A DNA stretch of 64,000 bases, taken from contig BCIA01000003.1 of assembly GCA_001599815.1 (NCBI GenBank), forward strand, positions 744,001 to 808,000, written 5' to 3'. Shown here piece after piece: positions 43,926 to 54,749 of the stretch. Source of the DNA: Furcasterigmium furcatum (Eukaryota; Ascomycota; Sordariomycetes; Glomerellales; Plectosphaerellaceae). Position numbers and translations under genes: made by a program. The stretch's first letter is position 1. Each line of letters opens with the position of its first letter. The notes under the pieces were generated by a model that was given only the letters and a program-made list of their open reading frames with translations, was not told the DNA's origin and did not search any database.

Positions 43926-45103
43926 ATGTGGAGGTTTCTTGAGCTTGCCCTGGGGAATCCGCTTCGTTTCATCAAATTCTCGTACAGCTTCACTGTCCAA
44001 ACAATCCTTGTCTGTCTGCAGTTCAGCCTCTTGCCGCACCTCCCAAGGTACCAGAGTCTTCGGACAAGGATACAACGTGCCTACTGGTCGTCGACCTCTA
44101 CCTTCTTCCCGAATCTCCTCCATCGGCTTCCAGTCGCAAGATGTCCGGATGCCAGAGCGAGACGGGTTGGATCGGGATGGACGGGGTATGTCATCCCAGG
44201 AACCAAGCAGCTGGAGACAGTGGGCGACAATCCGTCTTCATGTCTGGTGCTTTATGCGCACGGTGGTGGCTATGCCCGCGGCGAAGCGCGGATGTACTTG
44301 AACTACATGGAGCGATGGCAGAGGGAGGCTGACAAGGTCGGCCTCGAGCTGACATTTCTGAGCGTCGAGTATCGTATGTTGCCGCGTCCATTCGTGCGTG
44401 CCTCGGAAGACCATGGCTAACTCAACAACTACGTAGCTCTTACCGACGTGGCATCGCATCCTGCGCAGCAAGACTCCTTTCTGAGCGCTTTTCGATTTGC
44501 GCTTGATAGCAAAGTACCCGCCGGCCAAATCATATTCATGGGGGATTCTGCCGGAGGTCAGTTACCCCGAAGTAAATTCCTCCCCTGGCTTACTGTGCCG
44601 TCACTGACAAGAGTCTAGGGGGCTGCTGCCTTCTGAGTAACCTGGAGCTCAACCGCTTGGGACTACCCCAGCCCTCAGCAGGAATCATGGTCTCCCCTTG
44701 GTTTGACATGGCACTCGGTTCCTTCGAGGGTGGCAGCGCCTTTGTCGAGACCGACTACATCATCACGGCAAACGCTGGAGTACCAGACTTCGCCCAACGA
44801 TGGATTCAGAACTTCAACCCGAAGTCTCCCGCAGTAAATCCTTTGTACTGCTCCCGGGATGAACTCAAGGGCTTGCCACCGCAGCTGATCCTTGTCGGGG
44901 GCGGCGACTTTGTGCTACCCGAATGCAGGGACCTGGCTCGTCTGTTTACAGAAGCTGGGTTACACCATAAGATGGTGGTGGAATGGGGAGAGTTCCATCT
45001 GTACGCCTTGGGCTCGAAATGGATTCACCCCCAGATTCGGGAGAGGACAGACAGATTGATTTTCTGGTGGATTGCGGAGGCTCTGGGCGTCAACAGCTCG
45101 TGA
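43926..45103 (+). CDS. Alpha/beta hydrolase, GDXG (fold-3) type
   Basis: Three exons (43926-44373, 44437-44556, 44619-45103) encode 350 residues. The hormone-sensitive-lipase/GDXG pattern is clear: oxyanion HGGGYARG at 112-119 and nucleophile elbow GDSAGG with Ser187. Candidate acid and base are the Asp of GGGDFVLPE and the His of WGEFHLYA. A hydrophobic N-terminal segment (residues about 20-40) may be a membrane anchor. Members hydrolyse esters or lactones; the bacterial epsilon-lactone hydrolase of monoterpene degradation belongs to this group. Its promoter has two exact palindromes. Convergent with a transporter. Confidence 0.9.
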
Positions 45104-45219
45104 GTTAAAGAGAGGGGGGAAAAATGTATTATCTTCAAAGTCTCGAGACACCAAGCACGTCGGATACTGCTGCGTGCCGCAAGTATTGCCGGTGGCCCTG
45201 ACAAGCTGCTTTCCCGAAT

Positions 45220-46920
45220 TCACACACTTCGACCTTGCGACTGGAGCCCATTGATACCAGCCTGACCAGCCTGACCAGCCTGACGCTCTTCAGCATGGGA
45301 AACAGTCATCGCGTTCTCCTCCTCCATCTGCCGCATAGCCATCTTGCTATCAACGTCGATGTGGCCCAGCTCCTCCGTGGCCATGGTATCGCCGAACAGC
45401 TCCGCAATCTCCTCCAGCGACTTGCCGCCGGTCTCCGGCAGGCAGAAGAAGTATATGACAGCGGCCGCGGCGTTGGACGCGATGAAGAGGGCGTAGAACC
45501 GCCAGCTGATGCTTGACAGCGCCAACGGGGTGATCTGGCTGAGGACGATGGCGACGATGGACTTGGACGAGACGGCGAGGGCCATGCCCTTGGAGCGGAG
45601 GAACATGGGGAACAGCTCGGAGGGCACGACCCAGATCATCGCGTTGAAGAAGGTGGCGAAGGCGGCGGAGTAGATGAAGATGAAGGCGATGCTGGTCCTG
45701 GCGCCGACGACGTTGCTCTCAGCGGCGCTCTCGCCGAAGCTGGCGCTGAGGGCCATGATGATCGCCAGGAGGATGGAGAGGGTCAGCGAGCCGAGCCACA
45801 GGGTGCGGACGCGCGGCCACTTGTCCGCCACGAAGACCAGGTAGATGAGGGTTCCGATCACGCCCATGAAGCCGTAGAAGCCCGATACGAAGAGGGACTG
45901 GCGACCGGTGATGCCGACAATGGCGTAGAAGGTGTTCTGGAAGTTTTGGATGATGCCGGCGCCCGAGAGCTGGGCCTGGGCCACGATGAAGGAGGCGGTC
46001 AGCGTGCGGCGGATATAGCGGCGCGAGAAGAGCTGCTTCGTGGCATATGACCAGCCGGGTTCCTCGGCCGAGGCTTCCAGTTCGATCTGATGCCGGATCT
46101 GAATGAGCTCCTGATCGATGAACGTGGATCCCTCGGCGCCGTGGAGCATGGTAAGAACCGTGCGGGCTTCGTCGTGGCGTCCTTTGGCAGTAACTGTTGC
46201 AAGGGGCATCGGTCAGCGGTGGTCAATTTCCCGCGCGCACGCGTTGGTGAGCGGGACACTTACGCCAACGAGGTGAAAAAGGCACGAAGAACAGAGCAAA
46301 AAACAGCGCGAAGGGAACTGGGATCTGCATGGCCAAGGGAATGCGCCACTGGGCGTCGCCGTGAGCAAATGCACCACCGTAGCCGGCCCAGTTCGCGAAG
46401 GCGAATCCGATGGCGCTCATGAGCCCCTGGACGCCGACCAAGAAGCCGCGGTGGGCGGGTTTGGCGACCTCGGCGACGTAGACGGGGATGACGGCCAGGA
46501 ACTGGCCGCAGCCCAGACCGGCGATGAAACGTCCAGCGATCATCATGCCGACATGGGCTGCACCGGCCTGTAGGGCGGCGCCGAGGACAGCGAGGACGGA
46601 AGCGATGCCGATGGTGTACTTGCGGCTGAAACGGTCGGCGAGGTAACCGACGGTCGGGGCGCCGATGGCCTGGCCGGCATTGTAGCAGGACACGATGGCG
46701 CCGGCGAGGGAGGTGTTGGCCTGGGACGGGCCGTACATGTAGATGCGGAACGAGGCGTGCCCGAACGTGGTTGCGATGATTCCTGCGGCGAGAGCGTGAG
46801 ACTCGGCAAGCAGCGATCCGGCTTCGTCTCTGTCTACATACCTGCATCGAAGCCAAAGGTGAGACCGCCCATGGTCACCACCAGGACGATCATCATGGAG
46901 CGCCAGTTCCAGTTGGCCAT
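45220..46920 (-). CDS. MFS sugar transporter
   Basis: Three exons on the minus strand (46920-46842, 46782-46264, 46193-45220) encode 523 residues with twelve expected helices. Signatures are FGFDAG in the first helix, DRFSRKYTIG, SPRWLTAKGRHDEA and PETGGKSLEEIAELFGD. The hydrophilic tail contains a short QAGQAGQAG repeat. It is of the hexose/quinate-type sugar-porter class; cargo is unknown. It is divergent from the second rhamnosidase over 1243 bases, parallel to the arrangement at 14106-19008, which favours a role in uptake of rhamnose or rhamnosides. Confidence 0.88.
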
Positions 46921-48163
46921 GGTGATCGGGGATGCGACGCAGCTTGTGGGCGGTAGATGAAATGTTGCAATTGGATCCGAACGGGGTTGGTTGCCAGAGG
47001 TGCGGCGGTGATGATGTCTGGAGAAGAAATGGAAGTCGGTGCGTGATAGTACTTTAAGTAGTAGCCGTCGTAGTAATGCCAAGGACAAGGCTACGATGCC
47101 AGTAGTTTTAGTAGTATGTACTAGTAGCAGGACGACAACGCGGAGAACCTTGCAACATGCAACATCTAATGCCACAGCATGACAGCAGTTGTTCGCTCGG
47201 TCTGCATTGCGCCGAACACTCGGGTCAATCCTTCCAAAGTTCCCTTTCCTGTGGGTTCTGGCGAGGCCGCTATTAGGTGGGACCAGAAGAAGAGAGGGGA
47301 TATTCAATACCTGCCGTGGCTGCTGAAGATACCCTGGCGCTGGTTCTTTGAGACGCACGGAGGTTTTCCAGCTGTAGACTGGTTCCTAGTACCAGCCGAC
47401 GCTTGTTGTTATCCGTCATCTACTATGACTGCATGTACCTAAATAGACCAGCCCCATAGCTGAAATACAACGTCCACGCGACATGATTAATTACCATATC
47501 TACTCGCGGTAAGCCGTCGAGCCAGCAAGGCAACGCAAGAAGAAAATAAATGACTGCGTGACCGAACTGCCGGGACCTCTTCCCGTGGGGTTTTGGCTCT
47601 AGTCTTGAAAAGGGTGAAGATGTTGTTAGTAGCGCTACTATTACTCCGCACCCCGTGGGCATGTGGGACGCTGGGCTGGGGCATGTGGGAGCAACATAAA
47701 GCGCCTGCCTCTGGGGGACACCCTCATTTCAAGCTCGAAAATCTCGCGTCAAAGTTGGGAAATGGGAAAAGAAAATCACACCATTACACTCCTCGGAAGC
47801 AGTTGTATCTCTTATCCTGGTATCGTGTTCCAAAAAAAAAAAACTTATTGTCCAGAAATCGACTGTTCGAGAGAAGAGTCCTTCGAGAGACCGGCAATTT
47901 ACCTACTCGTCGTCCCACATGGGGCACTGGCATGGAGGTCGGGGAAATGGTGTGAACGCCGCGAATGCACCACGCCATGTGGACCTTTCAGTGTGGTCAG
48001 GGCTGCTCATTGAGCGCGAGGTGATTGGCCGATCCATGATCACGGCTGATCAGAATGCTCCGACCCATCGCCATCTCGGTCAACCATATCGCGAGCACCT
48101 GTCATAGGGGGAGTCTTGCTCTATATCAGGGCGTCAACAAGGAGCGACTTGGACTGAAAGCAT
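46921..48163. promoter_or_regulatory. Long divergent promoter, transporter / second rhamnosidase
   Basis: Spacer of 1243 bases with no gene. 47040-47130 is low-complexity AGTAGT-like sequence. Between 47580 and 47720 several GTGGGG/CTGGGG words occur, the form of CreA carbon-repressor sites. No TCGGN2CCGA palindrome seen. Confidence 0.45.
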
Positions 48164-51124
48164 ATGCTGCACACTGTCCACCGCGCCCACCTTCGCAACA
48201 TGGCGCCTCCTCCGTCTCCGGTATGCCCCCTTTCTCTCTCGAAGCCCGTCTTCGAACACCACCCCGACGGACTCGGCATCAGCCACAGAAGACCCCGGCT
48301 GTCATGGAAGTTTCTCACCCCTGAGGATCAACAAGTCCCATTGTCCTGGACTCAAACGGCCTACGAAGTAGAGATCACACGCCTGCCAACTTACGCCAGG
48401 CCCCTACTGCACACCCAGACGTATCATGTCAAGAGTGCGGATTCCGTCCTGGTTCCGTGGCCAGCACCGGCTCTCCTGTCTAGGGAGGCGGCGTCTGTGA
48501 GGATTCGCGCCTACGGCTCCTCCTCTGCATCTCCTATTCCACAAGACGGCGCGAAGCCGACGGCGTGGTCCGAACCTGCCGCTGTCGAGCTGGGCCTACT
48601 CGACCGCGAGGACTGGTCGGCATCCTTCATCACTGCAGCTGCGCGGCTCGGCCCCGAGGCGCCACTGCGGCCCCTCCGTTTCCGGAAGGAGTTTGTCCTC
48701 CCCAGCCAGTCGGAGGCTGGGCCGGGCACGGCCAGGGCTCGGCTTTACATAACCTCCCTTGGGGTGTTCAATGTCTACATCAACGGCAAGCTCGCTAGCG
48801 ACGAGTGTCTGGCTCCTGGCTGGACAAGTTACAAACATCGTCTCGTCTACCGTAGCCTCGACGTCAGCTCCCTCATCAACACGGAATGCGGCGCGGGCAA
48901 TGTTATCGCCGTCGAGGTAGCAGAGGGCTGGTACGCCACCGTATTGGGGTTCAGAGGCGGAAGCCGTTTCAACTATGGGGGACGCGAGCTGGCTCTGTTA
49001 GCGCAGCTGGAGGTCACTTCAGGCGACCCGGAGCAGCCGCCATGGACGCTGGTGACGGATGACAGCTGGGACTGCGTTCCGAGCCCCGTCCTGAGCAGCG
49101 AATTGTACAACGGAGAAGTCTACGACATGCGCGAGGAGCAGAGGGGATGGAACCAGGTTGAATCGGGGACTGGGGCCGGTGCAAACCTGGCCTGTCGAGG
49201 CCCGACAAAAGCACTCACCACGTGGCCGACAGAGAGGCTGGTGTCGCCCGATGCTCCCCCAGTCAAGGTCATCGAGACACTGAAGGCAGTCAGCACCTTC
49301 AAAAGTACCAAAACCAGAAAGCTGATTCTGGATTTCGGGCAGAATCTAGCTGGGAAGCTTCTGGTCAAGTCTCTTTCGCTACCCGCTGGAGCGAGTGTCA
49401 CCTTCACGCACGCAGAGGTCATGGAGCACGGCGAGATCGGCACGCGCCCACTGAACCTCGCCCGTTGCTCGGACACGGTCATCTCTTCGGGTGAGGTCCT
49501 AGAGAACTGGACCCCCAAGTTCACGTTCCATGGCTTCCGGTATGTCCAGGTAGAAATCACCGGTGCTGGTCCGACCTTCGACGTCGAATCTCTCCTCGGC
49601 CTCGGCGACGACGTCAGCGCCAACATCCTGGCGCTCGTCATGCACAGCGACATTCGACGACGGGGTTACTTCGAATGCTCCAACGATTCGATCAACCAGC
49701 TTCATCGAAACGTGGTCTGGTCGATGAGGGGAAACTTCCTGTCCATCCCGACGGACTGTCCCCAGCGGGACGAGCGCTTGGGCTGGACGGGCGATATCCA
49801 GGTGTTCTGCCCGACGGCCTCTTTTCTCTACGACACCGTCGGGTTCCTGTCCAGCTGGCTGGAGGATCTCGCCGCCGAGCAACTGCTCGAAGACTGGCGA
49901 GACGGCGTCCCGGCATTGGTCTGCCCGGACATCCCTCTGCCCGACTGGCCGAGAAGGATTCCACAGGCGCTCTGGCATGATGTTACCGTTCTGACCCCGC
50001 ATGTCCTCCATCTCTACAGCGGAGACCGGGAAGTTCTGGACAGGCAGTTCGAGAGCATGCAGGCCTGGCTGGACCGTGGAGTGGACAGGCAAGGCGGCGG
50101 GGGACTCTGGAATCCGGACCGATGGCAACTGGGCGACTGGCTGGATCCCACGGCGCCGCCTGACCAGCCGGGGTACTCCAGGACAGACAGCGTCATGGTT
50201 GCGGACGCGTATCTGGTTCATGTCACGTCCGTCTTTGCCCAGGTTTGCAGCATCCTCGGTAAGTCGGACCTTGCAGAAAGATATAGTGCTGATGCGCTGC
50301 GACTCCACTCCCTGTTTCAACACAAGTACATGACTCCAGCGGGAAACTTGATGGGCTCGACTCAGACCGGCCTCTCCCTCGCCCTGTGCTTCTCCCTCTA
50401 CCGCGGCGCGAGCGACGAGGCGCAAAAGGTCGCCGCCGCGGGCCGCGCGCTGTCCAAACTCGTCCGCGCAGCCAAGTTCCGGATCGGCACGGGCTTCGCA
50501 GGCACCCCGCTCATCACACACGCCCTGACGCTCACGGCGCAGCCGCAGCTGGCGTACCGGATGCTGGTTGAGAAGTCCTGCCCGAGCTGGATGTACCCCG
50601 TGACCATGGGCGCAACGACCGTGTGGGAGCGCTGGGACAGCATGCTGCCCGACGGGAGCATCAATCCAGGGCACATGACGAGCTTCAACCACTACGCCCT
50701 GGGAGCCGTGGCGGACTGGCTTCACGGCACTGTCGGCGGCATTGCGCCGATACCCGCGAGTCCTGGCTGGAAGGTCTTCCAGGTCAAGCCAGTGCCGGGA
50801 GGGAATCTCACCTGGGCCAGGACGCGCTTCGAAGGGCTTTACGGCGAGATCCGATGCGAGTGGCGGTGGTCGTCGGAGTCGGGGGTTTTCAACATGTCCC
50901 TCGTCGTTCCGCCTAACTCGGCGGCTCTTGTGACACTGCCTTCTGATCAGAGCGGGGATTTCGGCCAGTCTTCAAATGAGGAGCAAGAGGAGGCTCCGGG
51001 TACGCTGGTTGGATCTGGGTTCCACCAGTTTGAATGTCTTTTTAAAGCGGGCGAGTGGCCGCCGAAACCGATCTTATCTCCTCAGTTTACGTGGCGGCCA
51101 GACTCCGAGGACCTGGCAGTCTAG
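48164..51124 (+). CDS. GH78 alpha-L-rhamnosidase, long form
   Basis: Intron-less gene of 986 residues; a second ATG at 48200 (MAPPPSP) may be the true start. Domains follow the standard bacterial-type GH78 order: an N-terminal beta domain (KPVFEHH..LGI..RPRLSW), a rhamnosidase N domain with YINGKLASDECLAPGWTSY, the concanavalin-like domain, and the six-hairpin catalytic domain with DCPQRDERLGWTGD near residue 530. A C-terminal beta domain follows. It would remove terminal alpha-L-rhamnose. No signal peptide is apparent, so it is probably intracellular. Its active-site segment is canonical, unlike that of the 14106 enzyme, so the two may differ in linkage preference. Confidence 0.92.
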   Translation: MLHTVHRAHLRNMAPPPSPVCPLSLSKPVFEHHPDGLGISHRRPRLSWKFLTPEDQQVPLSWTQTAYEVEITRLPTYARPLLHTQTYHVKSADSVLVPWPAPALLSREAASVRIRAYGSSSASPIPQDGAKPTAWSEPAAVELGLLDREDWSASFITAAARLGPEAPLRPLRFRKEFVLPSQSEAGPGTARARLYITSLGVFNVYINGKLASDECLAPGWTSYKHRLVYRSLDVSSLINTECGAGNVIAVEVAEGWYATVLGFRGGSRFNYGGRELALLAQLEVTSGDPEQPPWTLVTDDSWDCVPSPVLSSELYNGEVYDMREEQRGWNQVESGTGAGANLACRGPTKALTTWPTERLVSPDAPPVKVIETLKAVSTFKSTKTRKLILDFGQNLAGKLLVKSLSLPAGASVTFTHAEVMEHGEIGTRPLNLARCSDTVISSGEVLENWTPKFTFHGFRYVQVEITGAGPTFDVESLLGLGDDVSANILALVMHSDIRRRGYFECSNDSINQLHRNVVWSMRGNFLSIPTDCPQRDERLGWTGDIQVFCPTASFLYDTVGFLSSWLEDLAAEQLLEDWRDGVPALVCPDIPLPDWPRRIPQALWHDVTVLTPHVLHLYSGDREVLDRQFESMQAWLDRGVDRQGGGGLWNPDRWQLGDWLDPTAPPDQPGYSRTDSVMVADAYLVHVTSVFAQVCSILGKSDLAERYSADALRLHSLFQHKYMTPAGNLMGSTQTGLSLALCFSLYRGASDEAQKVAAAGRALSKLVRAAKFRIGTGFAGTPLITHALTLTAQPQLAYRMLVEKSCPSWMYPVTMGATTVWERWDSMLPDGSINPGHMTSFNHYALGAVADWLHGTVGGIAPIPASPGWKVFQVKPVPGGNLTWARTRFEGLYGEIRCEWRWSSESGVFNMSLVVPPNSAALVTLPSDQSGDFGQSSNEEQEEAPGTLVGSGFHQFECLFKAGEWPPKPILSPQFTWRPDSEDLAV

Positions 51125-51389
51125 TTCTTTTCTGGTGAGCTTTTCTAGAATAGCCAGCATGGTCTTTTATTCCAGACCGAGTCGAGTAACTTGTCATTGG
51201 CGGGTGGTGGCATCCGTGACAGAGGGGCATTGCGTTTGCCTAGTATATTCATCCATTCAAGGCTTTACGAGCCTCCTGCCCCGGAAAAGCAACCTCTGCA
51301 TTCTCTCAGGCGGACGTTTCCCAGACTGAGGGCGTATTAGAAGCATCCGACCCTTGCACAAAAAAAACGACATCATCCCCCTCCAATTG

Positions 51390-53154
51390 TCACGCCTTGC
51401 ACATCCTCCCATCACCAGCAACAGTCCATCTCTCGCTCCCGACGCCGTTCAGCGCATAGAAGAAACCCTCGGGGTCCCACTTCCTCTTGATACACTCGAG
51501 CGCCTTGTAGTTGCTGCCGAAGAACTCCTGCTGCCAGCGGGGCTGCCTGAAGTCGGCCTCGTTCTGGTACGCGCCGCCGTTGGGGGTGACGGCCTCGATG
51601 GCGGGCATGAGGGTCTTCGTCATGAGGTCCTGGGCCGCGAGCATGTCCTCCCAGGGGGCCTGGAAGCTCCACGGCGTCGTGAGGGTGGCGTGGACGAGGG
51701 TGTCGCGCCAGACGGGGTGGGCGGAAGATTGCTCGTTCTTCTTGCCGCTCGCGAACTTGCCCACGTCGGTGCCGACGCCGATGAAGATGGCGCCGTCGGT
51801 GGCGCCGATGGTGCGCGAGAAGGAAGTGATGTTGGTGATCGACTCGCGCGGGATGAGGCGGCCGCCGTACTGGGCGATGCCGACCTGGATGTTGCCGATG
51901 GGGAGGGGCCCGAAGTACTGGTTGTAGTGGTCCCTGTAGGACTTGTGTCCGGAGAACCCGACGGTGTGCTTGATGCCAAGCTCCTCCAGGCGGGCCTGGA
52001 AGGGCGCTAGGACCTCGCGGACCTGGGCCTCGGTCATGTTGTAGGCGTTGATGGGGGCGATCTGGAAGAAGGCGGCAGCGAAGTAGTAGACGACCATGGT
52101 GCCGGCATCCACCATCGCAGGGAGCTCCTCGTGGAAGGCGTCGATGGCGTTCCAGAAAGCCTCCTCCTCGTTGTCGGCAGCCATGAAAACGACGGTGGCA
52201 CCGGCGACGGGGGCATCGGGGTGAGCCTTGACAATGAGAGATGTGGCAACGCCCCAGTTTCCACCACCTCCTCCGTTGAGAGCCCAGAAGAGGTCGGCGT
52301 TCTCAGTACGGCTGGCCGTGACAACTTCGCCGGTGGCAGTAACGATCTCCCACTCCAGGACATTGTCCGCTCCGAGACCAAAGGAGGTAGAGAGAGCGGA
52401 ATGACCGCCGCCCTGGGTGTAACCACCAGCGACGCCAACGGTCGGACACTCGCCACTCACGATAGCGAGGCCGTTCTTGTCGGTGACCTCCATGGCCTCG
52501 AAGCCCTGAACGCCTGCCGCGACCTTGAGCGCCTTGCCCGTGTAGGATGGGGACTCCCAGTCGAGAACTTCGATTTCCTTCATGTGGTGAGTCCAGACGG
52601 CGAGGGCACCGGCGCCGGTCGAGCGACCATTGTAGTCGTGGCCGGTGTTGCGAACGACGAGGCGGATGTTAAACTCCTGGGCGAAAAGAACAGCAGCCTG
52701 GACGTCCTCCGCGGAGCGAGCATCGACGGCATACCGCACGTAGTTGCCAAGAAGGCAAGGGCTGTCCTGCGGCTGGAAAGGGTCGCAGCTCTGGTTGGCG
52801 AAAAAGGGCGCCATCACGGAGGAAGAGTCCGCCATGCTGCGGGTTCACTTGTCAGAGATCATCCTTTCAACTTTTGATTCAATGAATATCGCCTTACTGG
52901 ACGCTCGAGAACTGCCATTCCGACCGCAGGTACTCGCACTCCTCGGCATTGAAGTTCGGCTCGTGACAAGGCGAGCCGAGGGGAACAGTCTTGATCAGCT
53001 TGCCGGCGACGGTCGAGTTCAGAGAGTTCCATTCGGCATCCGAAGGCCAGCAGGCATCGCCAGGGAAACACTTGCAGTCGGAGCCGTCTCCGGCAGTCGA
53101 AGCCGAGACGGTGGCAGCGGCCCCAAGGGCGGCTGAGATGATTGAGAGCCTCAT
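51390..53154 (-). CDS. Secreted BBE-like FAD oxidase (AA7-type)
   Basis: Two exons on the minus strand, 53154-52898 and 52836-51390, encode 567 residues. A signal peptide is visible (MRLSIISAALGAAATVSAS). The vanillyl-alcohol-oxidase-type FAD domain has both covalent attachment residues of the berberine-bridge group: His152 in RNTGHDYNGRS and Cys216 in SGECPTVGVAGG. The C-terminal BBE segment reads KRKWDPEGFFYALNGVGSERW. Fungal members include sugar oxidases of CAZy family AA7 and secondary-metabolism oxidases, so oxidation of an extracellular oligosaccharide or alcohol with H2O2 release is likely but not certain. Convergent with the second rhamnosidase. Confidence 0.92.
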
Positions 53155-54749
53155 CGCAGTGACAATCCGGTCCTCGTCTCCGAAGAACAAGGAAAATAAC
53201 GAGTGTGGTGGGTGGAAAGACAGGTGTCAGAGGGAGGAAACTGAGAGAATGCAAGTCGGGGTATATCTGCATGAGGTGGTGACATTCAGCGAGGTTGGGG
53301 TCGCATCTGGGCTCTCACATCCCAGAGCTCGAACCCACTCACTTGCATCCTCCCACTGGCAGTAATTTCCCGGGAGCTGGCTCCGGAAGGGGAAAGATCC
53401 CCAGGGCCCGATAACCAGGTGGAAGTCACTTGTGGCTCGGCGAGACCCGATCGACACACACCGCTGACGGACGTGTTGCAGTACGGAGGTACTTGATGTG
53501 TACATATTGAACGGCGCTGAAGCGCGTTAAAACCTGGCCTCAGCGTTCCGGAATACAGAAAGCTCTCGCTCGAAGACCGCCTAATGTGACAACTCACCAG
53601 ATCCCAGTAAAGCCCTCCGAAATAGGCGACCTGTTCGTGGGGTCCCTCACCTGTGGCGTCCCGATCAAGGGGACGAGAGATTGGAGAGGGCAGCTGTATT
53701 TTTCCTTGGGCTTGCTTCCAAGAACAATTCTGCCCACCTCATTTCAGGAAGAAAAACATGTGAACTGATGGATCTGGTATGTAGACCGAGATGCATAAAA
53801 CCCGCACCGGGGGTGTTCTCCCCAGAGCCGGCGGGTGCCATCCGACTTGCCCCGTGTTTCCGGGGAGGCTTCTGGTGGACCCAGTACCCCGGTCTCACCT
53901 GAATGTCTTGACCTCCTCGTACGAATGCCGAGTGCTACTTGTCTGCGCCGCACCCATCTCCGCTGTGAAGCCAGCTATCCAACCCGGGAACACGGGGAGC
54001 ATGTCTGCTCGTCATCTTGACATCCCTGCCCCGGTGAAGGTCTTCATGCAGGTACTCCTCGTCAAGACAACACCAACGCCAAGTTCCTAACTGAGGAATA
54101 CCGCCAGCGGCACAGCACGATGCCCAGCTGCCGCAATCTCCAATTGGTTCTTGGCGCGCAAGATGCAGCTGGAACCGGCCTGCTGGGTGGTCTGGACCTC
54201 ACGTATCCCGACCCAGCATACACGACGACGTCGCAACGGCCGTGGACTTGGTTTAACCAGGGGCGTCTAAACCAGGAACTGCTTGCGACTGATCAAAAAT
54301 GCGTTGGTCAACGGTCGGCGATTCGGGTTTGATCCCAGTGCCCCGGTCCGGGGCGCCCAACCGGAGACGCCTCATCCGTGGATTGAGGGCGAAAAGGGGA
54401 AAGCGTGTTGGTTCCCAATGCCTCCAGCACCACATATTCCGGGAAAAGACTCCTAGCCGAGTCTGCAGCCGTCAGGGGTAATGCAGCCACTGCCACCCCT
54501 CGAGGGACCAACTGCGAGACCTTGCTTGGCACTGCGCAGTGAGGTTGCCCTACTGCAGCGTATGTGCGAGCCATGAAAGTTGATGTGGCGGCGGTGGTGG
54601 TGCGTGGTGCGTGGTAGGTGGCATACGAATTTTTTTCCCGCTGTTCTTTTGGTTGTTTGCACATTCATTTGGACCGCCTCCCACAGGAGCTGATGCTCAC
54701 GGGATTTCTTCCTCTGGCATCTGACATTCACCGAGTCGCATTCCTGAAA
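53155..54749. other. Long gene-free spacer
   Basis: Spacer of 1595 bases between divergent genes. Small open frames have no recognisable product. A hairpin pairing TGGTTTA with TAAACCA lies near 54247-54275. No shared palindrome found. Confidence 0.45.

Noticed and set aside
49499..50725. Minus-strand frame of 408 codons inside the second rhamnosidase
   Set aside because: Antisense shadow; the plus strand carries the uninterrupted GH78 catalytic domain.
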